This document shows, one piece after another, positions 57,168-64,000 of a DNA stretch of 64,000 nt. The translations under genes were made by a program, and so were the position numbers. The DNA comes from Glycomyces sp. TRM65418 (GTDB taxonomy: Bacteria > Actinomycetota > Actinomycetes > Mycobacteriales > Micromonosporaceae): positions 62,001 through 126,000 of the forward strand of contig NZ_JAJFAX010000009.1 in the NCBI RefSeq assembly GCF_019710475.1. Direction: 5' to 3'. Positions within the stretch are counted from its first letter, which is position 1. The number at the start of each line of letters is the position of its first letter. The notes beneath the pieces are model-generated. The model worked only from the letters and a program-made list of their open reading frames with translations, was not told the origin of the DNA and did not search any database.

Positions 57168-58094
57168 TCATCGCGGGTCTTCGGTCGTGATGCAGGCGGC
57201 CATGCGGGCGGCGCCGAGTGCTCCGGGGCCGGCCACTCGGATGTCGGGTTCGGGGAGAGCCGCGGTCAAGCGCGAACGGACGCCTTCCCGGATGCGTTCG
57301 CATTCGCGGAGGATGCTGCCCGACAGGACGATCGGGCCGGTGCGGTCCCCGGCGCGGGCGTGCATCGCGATCCGGGCGAGGTGATCGGCGGCGCCGTCGA
57401 GGATCGCGATCGCCTGCCGGTCCCCCGCTCGCGCGAACCGGTCGACCAGCCGCGCGAGTTCGGCCAGGCGCATGAGCGGGCTCCGATACACGGCTTGGGC
57501 GAAGTCGTCCGCGGTCACGGCGTCGAGGCCGGTGATGGCGTTGACGACCGCATGCATCAGCGGTGTCGGGGGCGCTGACTCCTGGAGTCGCTCGGCGGTC
57601 ATGGCCGCGGCACTGCGGCCGATCCAGAAGCCCGAACCATGGTCGCCGAGGAGCCAGCCGAGTCCGTCGCTCACCCGGGTGATGCGGTCGTCCTCGATCT
57701 GCGCGGCGGCCGAGCCGGTGCCCGCGATCAGCACCGTGCCTCGGCGGTCGTCGGTGCCCGCGGCGAAGGCGACCACGGCGTCGCCGACCGGATGGACGCG
57801 GCAGCGCAGCCCGATGCCGTCCCAGACGGTTTGGAACGCCGCCGCGGTCTCGGCGTCGTCGAAGTCGCTCACTCCGGCGATGCCCATGACGCCGGCTCGG
57901 ACCCGGTCGGAGTCGAGGCCGGTCAGGGCGGCCCGCGCCGCGACCGCCACCTGCTCGGCGGCCGCGGCAGGGCCGATCGTGATCGGGTTGCCTCCTCCGG
58001 CCTCGCCTCGGCCCAGCACGCCCCCGTTCAGGTCCGTGACGACGGCTCGGGAGGCCGTGCCGCCGACGTCCAAGCCCAGCACCAGTGGTTCCAT
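57168..58094 (-). CDS. N-acetylglucosamine-kinase-like BadF/BadG ATPase
   Basis: A 308-aa sugar kinase of the BcrAD/BadFG ATPase fold: LVLGLDVGGTASRAVVTDLN (phosphate 1), VLIAGTGSAAAQIED (phosphate 2 region), the DGLGWLLGDHGSGFWIGRSA motif of GlcNAc kinases and an IVLSGSILREC adenosine motif. It should phosphorylate GlcNAc to GlcNAc-6-phosphate inside the cell. The ATG at 58092-58094 follows GGGAG. It lies next to the Ngc transporter genes, which supports the substrate. A hairpin separates it from GH16, so it may have its own promoter. Confidence 0.85.
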   Translation of the reverse strand: MEPLVLGLDVGGTASRAVVTDLNGGVLGRGEAGGGNPITIGPAAAAEQVAVAARAALTGLDSDRVRAGVMGIAGVSDFDDAETAAAFQTVWDGIGLRCRVHPVGDAVVAFAAGTDDRRGTVLIAGTGSAAAQIEDDRITRVSDGLGWLLGDHGSGFWIGRSAAAMTAERLQESAPPTPLMHAVVNAITGLDAVTADDFAQAVYRSPLMRLAELARLVDRFARAGDRQAIAILDGAADHLARIAMHARAGDRTGPIVLSGSILRECERIREGVRSRLTAALPEPDIRVAGPGALGAARMAACITTEDPR

Positions 58095-58111
58095 GCGTTC
58101 TCCCAAGCGAA

Positions 58112-58139
58112 GCGGGTACGCCGTTCCCGGCGTACCCGC
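58112..58139 (-). terminator. perfect 12-bp stem hairpin after GH16
   Basis: Arms 58112-58123 and 58128-58139 pair perfectly around TTCC. It begins 17 bases beyond the GH16 stop at 58157 and ends before the kinase start. It may end the transporter-GH16 transcript or reduce read-through into the kinase gene. Confidence 0.75.
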
Positions 58140-58156
58140 AGCTTAAGGCGGCCCGG

Positions 58157-59374
58157 TCAGCAGGCGCCCAGGTCGGTCCATTGCGGGGTCCATCCGGGTT
58201 CGGAGCCCTGGGTCCACCACTCGGCCCGCCACAGGTGCGGTCCGTCGCCGGACTTGGGGCCGAACGGGTCGCCGTTGGCGCTCCGCTCGTGGACCACGAC
58301 ATCGCCTGCGGTGTAGACGGACGCGTGGGCCCAGTCGACGGCGGTGTCGCACTCCTCGCCGCCCGTGGGCGGGTCGGTCGGTTCTTCGGTCGGCGGGTCG
58401 GTCGGCTCGCCGGTGGTCGGCGGGTCGGTCGGGGTCGGGCAGTCGCCGCCGCCGGAGCCCACGGTGTCCGTGTGGGCGACGCCGTCGCCGCGGTAACCGG
58501 CCACGAGGCGGTTCACCTCGGTCGGGGTGAGCACCTCGTCGGCGCTGTGGAACAGGTAGTCGACCTGCTGGTGGTAGACGCTCATGCCGCTCGTGTGGCC
58601 GGCGGTGTCGATGAACCAGAGGTTGAAGTTGATCGACATGGGCGTCTCGGGGTAGTACTTGCCGCTGTGGTCGGCGACGAGCTGCCCGTCGATGTAGTAC
58701 TTGACGTGCCCGTCGGCGACGGTGAACATCAGGTCGTGCCAGCCCGCGAAGCTCTCGCGCTGGGAGGTGTGGACGTTGTCGGCGACCCACGGCTCGTTCT
58801 GGTAGGTCTCCCAGGTGGTCTGGTAGAAGATGGGCCCCTGCTCGCCCCACCCGCCGTTGGGCAGGTACTCGAAGTCGATCTCGCCGTAGTCCGGGTCCAT
58901 GGGCGCGTCGAGCGGGGTGATCGTGAAGAACGTCTCGACGAGGCGGTCCCCGTCGGTGCCGCTCACGGGCGCGTCGGCGAACTTGACGCGGGCGGCGTAG
59001 GTGCCCTCGTAGAACTTGCGCTCGTGGAACAGCTCGGCGTGGCTGGTGCCGCCGGCGGTGCCGTCGGTCGCGGCCCGCAGCTGCAGGGTGCTCGCACCGT
59101 CCACGGTGGGGAACGAGATGTTGGAGGCGGGCCAGGCCGCGCCGGGCACGCCCGGTCCGCCGGTGTTGGTGCGGACGGTCCAGCCGCGCGCGTCGAGGTT
59201 CGGGTCGCTGGATGAGGCGTAGGCGAAGTCGTCGAAGAGGGCCTCTTCGCAGACGGGGTCGGCGGCGGCTGCGGTCATGTTGGTGATGCTGAATGCGGTG
59301 GCGGCGGCCGCCGCGGCTGCGGCGGTGGCGAGGGCCGCGATGCGGCGTGTGGAGGATTTCGTGCGGGTGGACAT
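58157..59374 (-). CDS. secreted GH16 hydrolase with C-terminal CBM5/12-like domain
   Basis: A 405-aa secreted enzyme: signal peptide to about residue 38 (Ala-rich), GH16 jelly roll about 45-290 with catalytic Glu165-x-Asp167-x-Glu169 in GEIDFEYL, and a Pro/Thr linker (DPPTTGEPTDPPTEEPTDPP). The C-terminal ~55 residues resemble a CBM5/12 chitin-binding module (HLWRAEWWTQGSEPGWTP, ending WTDLGAC). GH16 enzymes cut beta-glucans and some galactans. In a GlcNAc-uptake operon the chitin-binding module suggests attack on chitin-bound glucan of fungal walls. It starts 27 bases after the NgcG-like stop. Confidence 0.9.
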   Translation of the reverse strand: MSTRTKSSTRRIAALATAAAAAAAATAFSITNMTAAAADPVCEEALFDDFAYASSSDPNLDARGWTVRTNTGGPGVPGAAWPASNISFPTVDGASTLQLRAATDGTAGGTSHAELFHERKFYEGTYAARVKFADAPVSGTDGDRLVETFFTITPLDAPMDPDYGEIDFEYLPNGGWGEQGPIFYQTTWETYQNEPWVADNVHTSQRESFAGWHDLMFTVADGHVKYYIDGQLVADHSGKYYPETPMSINFNLWFIDTAGHTSGMSVYHQQVDYLFHSADEVLTPTEVNRLVAGYRGDGVAHTDTVGSGGGDCPTPTDPPTTGEPTDPPTEEPTDPPTGGEECDTAVDWAHASVYTAGDVVVHERSANGDPFGPKSGDGPHLWRAEWWTQGSEPGWTPQWTDLGAC

Positions 59375-59401
59375 GTCGAGCTCCCTTTCCGATAGAACTC
59401 G

Positions 59402-60229
59402 TTACCGGACCGCCCCGGCCGTGAGGCCGGAGCGGATCTGTCGTTGGAACAGGACGTAGGCGGCCAGCACCGGGAGGATCGCGATGATCAGCCCGGCGAA
59501 CAGGCCGCTGAAGTCGCTGCGGTAGCCCTGGCTGACCGCGAGCGCGGCCAGCCCCTGTGCCAGGACGTAGCGGTCGGGATCGGGGTTGAGGACCAGCGGC
59601 AGCAGATACTGGTTCCACAGGCCGAGGAAGTTGAAGATGCCGACGCTCACCATGCCGGGGCGGGCCATCGGCAGCATGACCTTGAAGAACGCGGACGTGT
59701 GCGAGCAGCCGTCGAGGAAGGCCGCCTCGGCGACGGCGGTGGGCAGGCCGCGGAAGAACGCGTGCAGGAAGAACACCGTGAACGGCAGGGCGTACGCGGC
59801 GTACACGAGGATCAGCCCGTGATAGGTGCCGAGCATGCCGAGCTGGTCGACGACGAAGAACAGCGGGACGAGGGCGAGGAACACCGGGAAGAGCATCCCC
59901 GCGACGAGCGTGTAGTAGATGACGCGGTTGCCGGGGAACCGGTAGCGGGCCAGGCAGTAGGCGGTGAGCGCGCCGAGGAGCATGACCAGGACGAGCGCCC
60001 CGCCGACGACGATGAGCGTGTTGAGCAGGTAGCGGCCGATCGAGGCCTCCTGCCAGGCGCGGGCCCAGTTGTCCCACCGGAGTTCGTCCGGCAGCGACCA
60101 GGGGCTCGCGAAGATCTCGGCGTCGGTCTTGAGGGAGGACAGGACCGCCCAGGCCAGCGGCAGGGTGACCAGCGCGGCCCAGCCGAGCAGGACGACGTGC
60201 AGCAGGGATTCGGTGGCTTTGGTCCTCAT
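59402..60229 (-). CDS. ngcG: NgcG-like ABC permease (MalG-type)
   Basis: A 275-aa permease with six helices. EAA loop: AVAEAAFLDGCSHTSAFFKV; the C-terminal DFSGLFAGLIIAILPVLAAY is typical of the NgcG branch. Its ATG at 60227-60229 overlaps the NgcF-like stop by four bases. It forms the channel of the N-acetylglucosamine/chitobiose importer with the 60226 permease. No ATPase gene is present in the operon. Confidence 0.88.
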   Translation of the reverse strand: MRTKATESLLHVVLLGWAALVTLPLAWAVLSSLKTDAEIFASPWSLPDELRWDNWARAWQEASIGRYLLNTLIVVGGALVLVMLLGALTAYCLARYRFPGNRVIYYTLVAGMLFPVFLALVPLFFVVDQLGMLGTYHGLILVYAAYALPFTVFFLHAFFRGLPTAVAEAAFLDGCSHTSAFFKVMLPMARPGMVSVGIFNFLGLWNQYLLPLVLNPDPDRYVLAQGLAALAVSQGYRSDFSGLFAGLIIAILPVLAAYVLFQRQIRSGLTAGAVR

Positions 60230-61134
60230 GCGACCTCCACTCGCTCGCGGCGCGTCGCCCGCAGCGCTACCGCGGTCAGCGTGAGGGTGAGGAAGAACAG
60301 GGTCACGCCCATGGCCGAGGCGTAGCCGAACTCCCCGTAGGTGAACGCGGCCCGGTAGAGCGTGAGGCCGATGACCTCGGTCGAGTTGTTCGGACCGCCG
60401 GGGCCGACGGTCATGATCTGGACCAGCGCGAAGCCGTCGAGCGCGAGGATGCCGAGGTAGACGTAGGCGACCTGGACGGTGTCCCACACGAACGGCAGTG
60501 TGATGCGCCGGAAGGTGGCGAGGCGTCCGGCGCCGTCGAGCCTGGCCGCCTCCAGGACGTCGCGCGGGATGGATTCCATCGCGGCGGCGAACAGGACGAC
60601 GTAGAAGCCGACGGCGGCCCAGATCATGACGGCCATGACGGCCGGGAGCGCCCAGGCCGGCTCGGCCAGCCAGGACCGGGTGAAGGAGCCGAGCCCGACC
60701 GCTTCGAGCACGCCGTTGAGGAGGCCGTTGTTGGGGGTGAAGACGAACTGGAACAGCACCCCGAGGATCGCGACCGACAGCAGCTGCGGGAAGAAGTAGA
60801 CGATGCGGTACGCCCGGGAGCCGCGGATACCGCCGCGCTGGTCGGAGCGGCCCATGGTGAGCATGGCGGCGAAGAACAGCGCCAGGACGATGGTGATCAG
60901 CGGCACGACCAGGAGCATCAGGCCGTTGTTGCGCAGCGCCGAGAGGAACAGGTCGTCGCTCCACAGTGACGTGAAGTTCTCGAATCCCACGGCGCCCGCC
61001 TGCCCGGACAGGCCGTTCCAGTCGGTGAAGGCCAGGTAGAACGCCTGCGCGTACGGGGAGACGACGAACACCCCGTACAGCAGGAGCGGTGCCGCCAGCG
61101 CGCCGATCAGGAAGCGGTTCTTGCCGTGCCGCAT
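60226..61134 (-). CDS. ngcF: NgcF-like ABC permease (MalF-type)
   Basis: A 302-aa permease with six helices starting FLIGALAAPLLLYGVFVVSP. The EAA loop reads DVLEAARLDGAGRLATFRRI, and YRIVYFFPQLLSVAILGVLF and FALVQIMTVGPGGPNNSTEV fit the NgcF branch. It lies 12 bases after the NgcE-like stop and overlaps NgcG by four. Confidence 0.88.
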   Translation of the reverse strand: MRHGKNRFLIGALAAPLLLYGVFVVSPYAQAFYLAFTDWNGLSGQAGAVGFENFTSLWSDDLFLSALRNNGLMLLVVPLITIVLALFFAAMLTMGRSDQRGGIRGSRAYRIVYFFPQLLSVAILGVLFQFVFTPNNGLLNGVLEAVGLGSFTRSWLAEPAWALPAVMAVMIWAAVGFYVVLFAAAMESIPRDVLEAARLDGAGRLATFRRITLPFVWDTVQVAYVYLGILALDGFALVQIMTVGPGGPNNSTEVIGLTLYRAAFTYGEFGYASAMGVTLFFLTLTLTAVALRATRRERVEVA

Positions 61135-61146
61135 GACGCCCGCCCG

Positions 61147-62559
61147 TCAGCGCTCGTACTTGGTGACGGAGTCGTCGGCGGCCACGTCGTCGGCGGCGCT
61201 CTGGATGCGGTCGGCCCAGGCTTCGGGGTCGACGCGTCCGGCCAGCAGCTCGCCGGTGGCGTCGTCGACGGCCTTCGCGAGCGGGGCGTACCAGGTGCGG
61301 TACTTGTAGCCGAACACGTGCTCGCCGGCGGCTTCGACGGCGTCGGCGACGGAGGCGAGGCCGGTGCTCATCTCGACGCCGTCGGTCGCGCCGCGGACGA
61401 CGGGGAGGGCCTTGGCGGTCTCGGCGAAGCCGCGGGCGACGTCGAGGGAGAACAGGCAGCGCAGGTAGTCGAGTCCGCCGCGCGGGTTGGCGGCCTGGGC
61501 GGGGACGAGGAAGGACTCGCTGCTGGAGCCTTGCAGGGCGCCGAAGGGCATCGCGTCCGAGGCGGTCAGGTCGGGAACGGGGGCCATGACCATGTCGAAG
61601 CCTTCGGGGGTCACGCCCTGCTGTTCGCCTTCGAGCCAGGAGCCGCAGGGGATGAAGGCGGCTTCGCCGTTGCTCCAGGCGTTCTGGGCCTCGGTGTGGG
61701 AGAGGGCCTCGGATCCGGCCATGATGTGGCCGCCGGTGACGAGCCGGTGGATGCCGTCGGCGGCGGTGAGCATGGCGTCCTGCTGCCAGGCGCCGGGTTC
61801 GAGGTTGTCGATCGCCTTGACGAGCTCCATGCCGCCGACCTTGGCGGCGAGGGACTGCAGCGGGTCCACCATGTACTCGGGGTATTTGCCCTGCCAGGTC
61901 CACGGGGCGATCCCGGCCTGCTTGATCTCCTCGCAGAGGGCGAGCATGTCGTCCCAGGTCCGGGGGTAGGCCCAGCCGTGGGACTCGAACAGGGAGGTCG
62001 AGTACCAGAGGCCCCACAGCACCGAGGAGTAGTTGAGGAACACGACCTCGCCGTCGAGGGTGCCGTCTTCGACGACGCCGGGGAGGAGGGTGTCGCGGAC
62101 GGGGACGGCGGGATCGTCGAGGCTGGGGGCGTCGAGGAGTTCGGCGAGGTCGTGGAGCTGGCCGGAGGCGGCGAGCTGGGCGATGTCGAGTCGTCCGGCG
62201 CCGGTGTTGTCGACGACGTCCGGCGGTTCGCCGGCGACGAAGCGCGGTTGGAGGGTCTCGCCGACGCGTTGGACGCCCTGGTGGTCGACGGCGGCGTCGG
62301 GGTGGCGAGCCTCGTAGACCTCGGCGGCGTGCTCGGTGTAGGCCTGGCCGTAGCCGCCGTTGAACATGACGACTTCGAGGTCGGCGTCCTCGGGGACGCC
62401 GAGCGGGTTGTCGTCGGTGACGTCGCCGGAGGCGCTCTCGGCGTCGTCGGAGCCGCCGGCGGTGACGCAGCCGGAGAGCAGTCCGGCCGCTCCGGCGGCG
62501 GCGCCGCCGCGCAGCAGGGTGCGGCGGGTGGGCGTGGTGCGGGGGTGCGGCAGGGTCAT
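61147..62559 (-). CDS. ngcE: NgcE-like N-acetylglucosamine/chitobiose-binding lipoprotein
   Basis: A 470-aa solute-binding protein. The signal region has twin arginines and a lipobox (RRTLLRGGAAAGAAGLLSGC). The body matches Streptomyces NgcE in several stretches: NPLGVPEDADLEVVMFNGGY, LQPRFVAGEPPDVVDNTGAG, LLDAPSLDDPAVPVRDTLLP and WTWQGKYPEYMVDPL. NgcE binds GlcNAc and N,N'-diacetylchitobiose. It follows the SIS gene by 22 bases and precedes both permeases. Confidence 0.92.
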   Translation of the reverse strand: MTLPHPRTTPTRRTLLRGGAAAGAAGLLSGCVTAGGSDDAESASGDVTDDNPLGVPEDADLEVVMFNGGYGQAYTEHAAEVYEARHPDAAVDHQGVQRVGETLQPRFVAGEPPDVVDNTGAGRLDIAQLAASGQLHDLAELLDAPSLDDPAVPVRDTLLPGVVEDGTLDGEVVFLNYSSVLWGLWYSTSLFESHGWAYPRTWDDMLALCEEIKQAGIAPWTWQGKYPEYMVDPLQSLAAKVGGMELVKAIDNLEPGAWQQDAMLTAADGIHRLVTGGHIMAGSEALSHTEAQNAWSNGEAAFIPCGSWLEGEQQGVTPEGFDMVMAPVPDLTASDAMPFGALQGSSSESFLVPAQAANPRGGLDYLRCLFSLDVARGFAETAKALPVVRGATDGVEMSTGLASVADAVEAAGEHVFGYKYRTWYAPLAKAVDDATGELLAGRVDPEAWADRIQSAADDVAADDSVTKYER

Positions 62560-62581
62560 GAGGGGCCTCTTCTTCGATGTG

Positions 62582-63349
62582 TCAGGCGGTGCGGCGGATG
62601 CGTCCGACGTACCGCGCTTCGAGGGACTGGTTGTGCTCGTCGCCGCCGGCGATGTTGGCGGACAGGTAGATCGGGGGATTCTGTCCTTTGTCGACGAATC
62701 GTTGGGCGATCTCGGCGCCGATCATCTGGGCGAGGACGGCGGCGGTGACGGAGGAGACCGCGCCGACCGCGCCGCCGCCGGGCAGCGGGAGGGCGGCGTC
62801 GCCGTAGGGCGCGCCGTTGTCGAGGACGACGTCGGCGATCTCGGACAGGCGCTTCCCGGAGGGGTGCCGGGAGGCGGACTTGGCGCTGTGGTCGAGGGAG
62901 GTGAAGGCGATGAGCCGATGGCCGCGTTCCTTGACCTGGAGCGCGAGTTCGACGACGACGCCGTTGATGCCGGAGTTGGAGGCGATGACGAAGACGTCGG
63001 CCGGGTGCAGGGGCGCGGATTCGAGGATTCGGTGGGCGGTCTCGGGTTTGCGTTCGAGGAACGGGTCTTCGAGGACGTCGCGGGGCTGGTCGCCGTGGAG
63101 GACGATGTCGCGCATGGCGATCCGGTTGGACGGCACGAGACCGCCGGCGCGTCCGGCGAGCTCCATGGCGAGGGCCTCGGAGTGGCCGGATCCGAACGCC
63201 TGGAGGATGCCGCCTTCGTCGAGGCTCGTGGCGATGAGGTCGGCGGCCTGCCGGACCCCCGGGAGCTGGTCCCGGCCGACCCGCTGCACGGTCTCGGTGA
63301 TCAGTTCCAGATAGGACTCGGCGGTGATGCGCGGGTGTGCCTCGGTCAT
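62582..63349 (-). CDS. SIS-domain sugar-phosphate protein
   Basis: A 255-aa SIS-domain protein of the UPF0309-like group: LDEGGILQAFGSGHSEALAM, RIAMRDIVLHGDQPRDVLED, ADVFVIASNSGINGVVVELA and LIAFTSLDHSAKSASRHPSG. SIS domains bind phosphosugars, so it may isomerise or sense GlcNAc-6-phosphate-type compounds. It overlaps the regulator gene by four bases at its start and lies in front of ngcE, in one operon. Confidence 0.9.
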   Translation of the reverse strand: MTEAHPRITAESYLELITETVQRVGRDQLPGVRQAADLIATSLDEGGILQAFGSGHSEALAMELAGRAGGLVPSNRIAMRDIVLHGDQPRDVLEDPFLERKPETAHRILESAPLHPADVFVIASNSGINGVVVELALQVKERGHRLIAFTSLDHSAKSASRHPSGKRLSEIADVVLDNGAPYGDAALPLPGGGAVGAVSSVTAAVLAQMIGAEIAQRFVDKGQNPPIYLSANIAGGDEHNQSLEARYVGRIRRTA

Positions 63350-64000
63350 TCCTGCTCCTTGGATCGGTTGCGGCGGGGGCGTCCCGGTTCGTCGGCGAAG
63401 CGGTGCGCCTGCACGGCGCGGGCGGTCACTTCGAAGGCCTCGGTGGTGCGCTCGAAGGTGCGCTGCGCGACCGCGACGTAGATGAGGTCGAGGACGAGCA
63501 GCTGGGAGTGCAGCGCGGAGAGGGCGGCGAGGCGGAACGTCGTCTCGTGGACGGCGGTCGTGAGGACCACGTCGGCGGCCTCGGCCATGGGCGAGCGGGC
63601 GAAGGAGGTGACCGCGACGGCCAGCGCGCCTTGGTCGCGGGCCTCGGCGAGGACCTCGACGCCCTCGCGGGTGCGGCCCGAATGGGACAGTCCGATGGCG
63701 ACGTCGCCGCTGCGGAGCAGGGCGGCGTTGGTGAGCGCGGAGTGGGCGTCGGAGCGGAACCAGCAGGGGACGCGGATGCGTTCGAGGCGGAAGGCCATCT
63801 CGCGGGCGGCGGTGCCGCTGCTGCCGAGGCCGAACAGCTCGACCCGCTCGGCGGCGGCGACGGCCTCGGCGACCCGGCCGACCAGGTCGAGGTCCAGTTG
63901 GGACGCGGTCTCCTGGATGGCGCGGGAGTCGGCGCCGGCGACGACGCCGAGGACCTGGTCGAGGGAGTCGCCGGGTTCGATCTCCTTGTCGATGTCGGTC
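63346..64000 (-). CDS. MurR/RpiR-family regulator, C-terminal part (cut by window edge)
   Basis: The frame is open to the window edge, leaving the last 217 residues. They hold a linker helix (SRAIQETASQLDLDLVGRVA) and the SIS sugar-phosphate domain: ERVELFGLGSSGTAAREMAF, GDVAIGLSHSGRTREGVEVL and ALAVAVTSFARSPMAEAADV. The N-terminal helix-turn-helix should lie beyond base 64000. As first visible gene of the ngc operon, coupled by ATGA to the SIS gene, it probably controls GlcNAc uptake in response to a phosphosugar. Confidence 0.9.
   Translation of the reverse strand, partial: TDIDKEIEPGDSLDQVLGVVAGADSRAIQETASQLDLDLVGRVAEAVAAAERVELFGLGSSGTAAREMAFRLERIRVPCWFRSDAHSALTNAALLRSGDVAIGLSHSGRTREGVEVLAEARDQGALAVAVTSFARSPMAEAADVVLTTAVHETTFRLAALSALHSQLLVLDLIYVAVAQRTFERTTEAFEVTARAVQAHRFADEPGRPRRNRSKEQE

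Noticed and set aside
59375-62581. DasR-type operator in the ngc operon
   Set aside because: I looked for the ACTGGTCTAGACCACT-like palindrome in the short intergenic gaps and found none; control is more likely from the RpiR-type regulator beyond the window.
1-64000. tRNA, rRNA, CRISPR, insertion sequence or phage genes
   Set aside because: No T-loop/anticodon arrangement, repeat-spacer array, transposase motif or phage gene was found on reading through; several GTTCGA-like words lack the surrounding cloverleaf.

Overview
The window is high-GC DNA with dense coding, GTG/TTG starts, apparently leaderless promoters, LacI/TetR/MarR/ArsR regulators, Tat and lipoprotein substrate-binding proteins, and an Ngc-type aminosugar transporter. 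This points to a free-living, polysaccharide-degrading actinomycete (Streptomyces- or Glycomyces-like). The genus cannot be fixed from sequence alone. I found no rRNA, tRNA, CRISPR array, transposase or phage gene, so the region looks like chromosomal accessory DNA rather than a mobile element.

Layout. 1-9444: the tail of a DnaQ-like exonuclease, then small regulator/enzyme units: SRPBCC protein, aldo/keto reductase, SDR with a divergent XRE/MmyB regulator, a decayed GNAT gene, an SRPBCC-ArsR-SRPBCC operon with twin operators, a TetR-NmrA pair, a YjdF-like membrane protein, a PRC-barrel stress protein behind a SigB-like promoter, and a DUF421 protein. 9882-19654: more single genes, including quinone oxidoreductase, membrane-anchored CBM2-like protein, OsmC, AlkZ-like glycosylase, PNPOx-like protein, secreted trypsin-like protease, a ProC-like protein and a GNAT/DUF1990 pair in which DUF1990 is frameshifted. 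19806-29417: a two-gene VWA/solute-binding unit without permeases, a GNAT, a truncated membrane gene, a NarL-type two-component system and a 967-aa TPR-like protein preceded by mutually exclusive hairpins.

29515-49972: a carbohydrate and phosphate region. It holds GH127, PhoX behind a PHO-box-like array, DUF1772/DHFR-like genes divergent from a TetR regulator, a CPA1 antiporter, a LacI-SBP-permease-permease operon, a second LacI next to a 1199-aa multidomain glycosidase, a GH43-AbfB arabinofuranosidase and an aldo/keto reductase. The glycosidase mix suggests arabinose-containing plant polymers. Each LacI gene has its own palindromic operator, and GH43 has a third, different one.

50256-57153: NTF2-like, MarR/LLM oxidoreductase divergent pair, a degraded gene remnant, a SulP transporter, a small CxxC protein, a frameshifted unknown gene behind ku, Ku itself and a DUF6463-like membrane protein. 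57168-64000 (read leftwards from the right edge): RpiR-type regulator, SIS protein, NgcE, NgcF, NgcG, GH16-CBM5/12 and a GlcNAc-kinase-like protein, most likely one N-acetylglucosamine/chitobiose uptake and processing operon.

Two patterns run through the window. Many gene ends carry long, often perfect hairpins without a U-tract, the usual actinobacterial terminator style. There are also at least five broken or truncated genes, three with single-base frameshifts that could be either decay or sequencing error.
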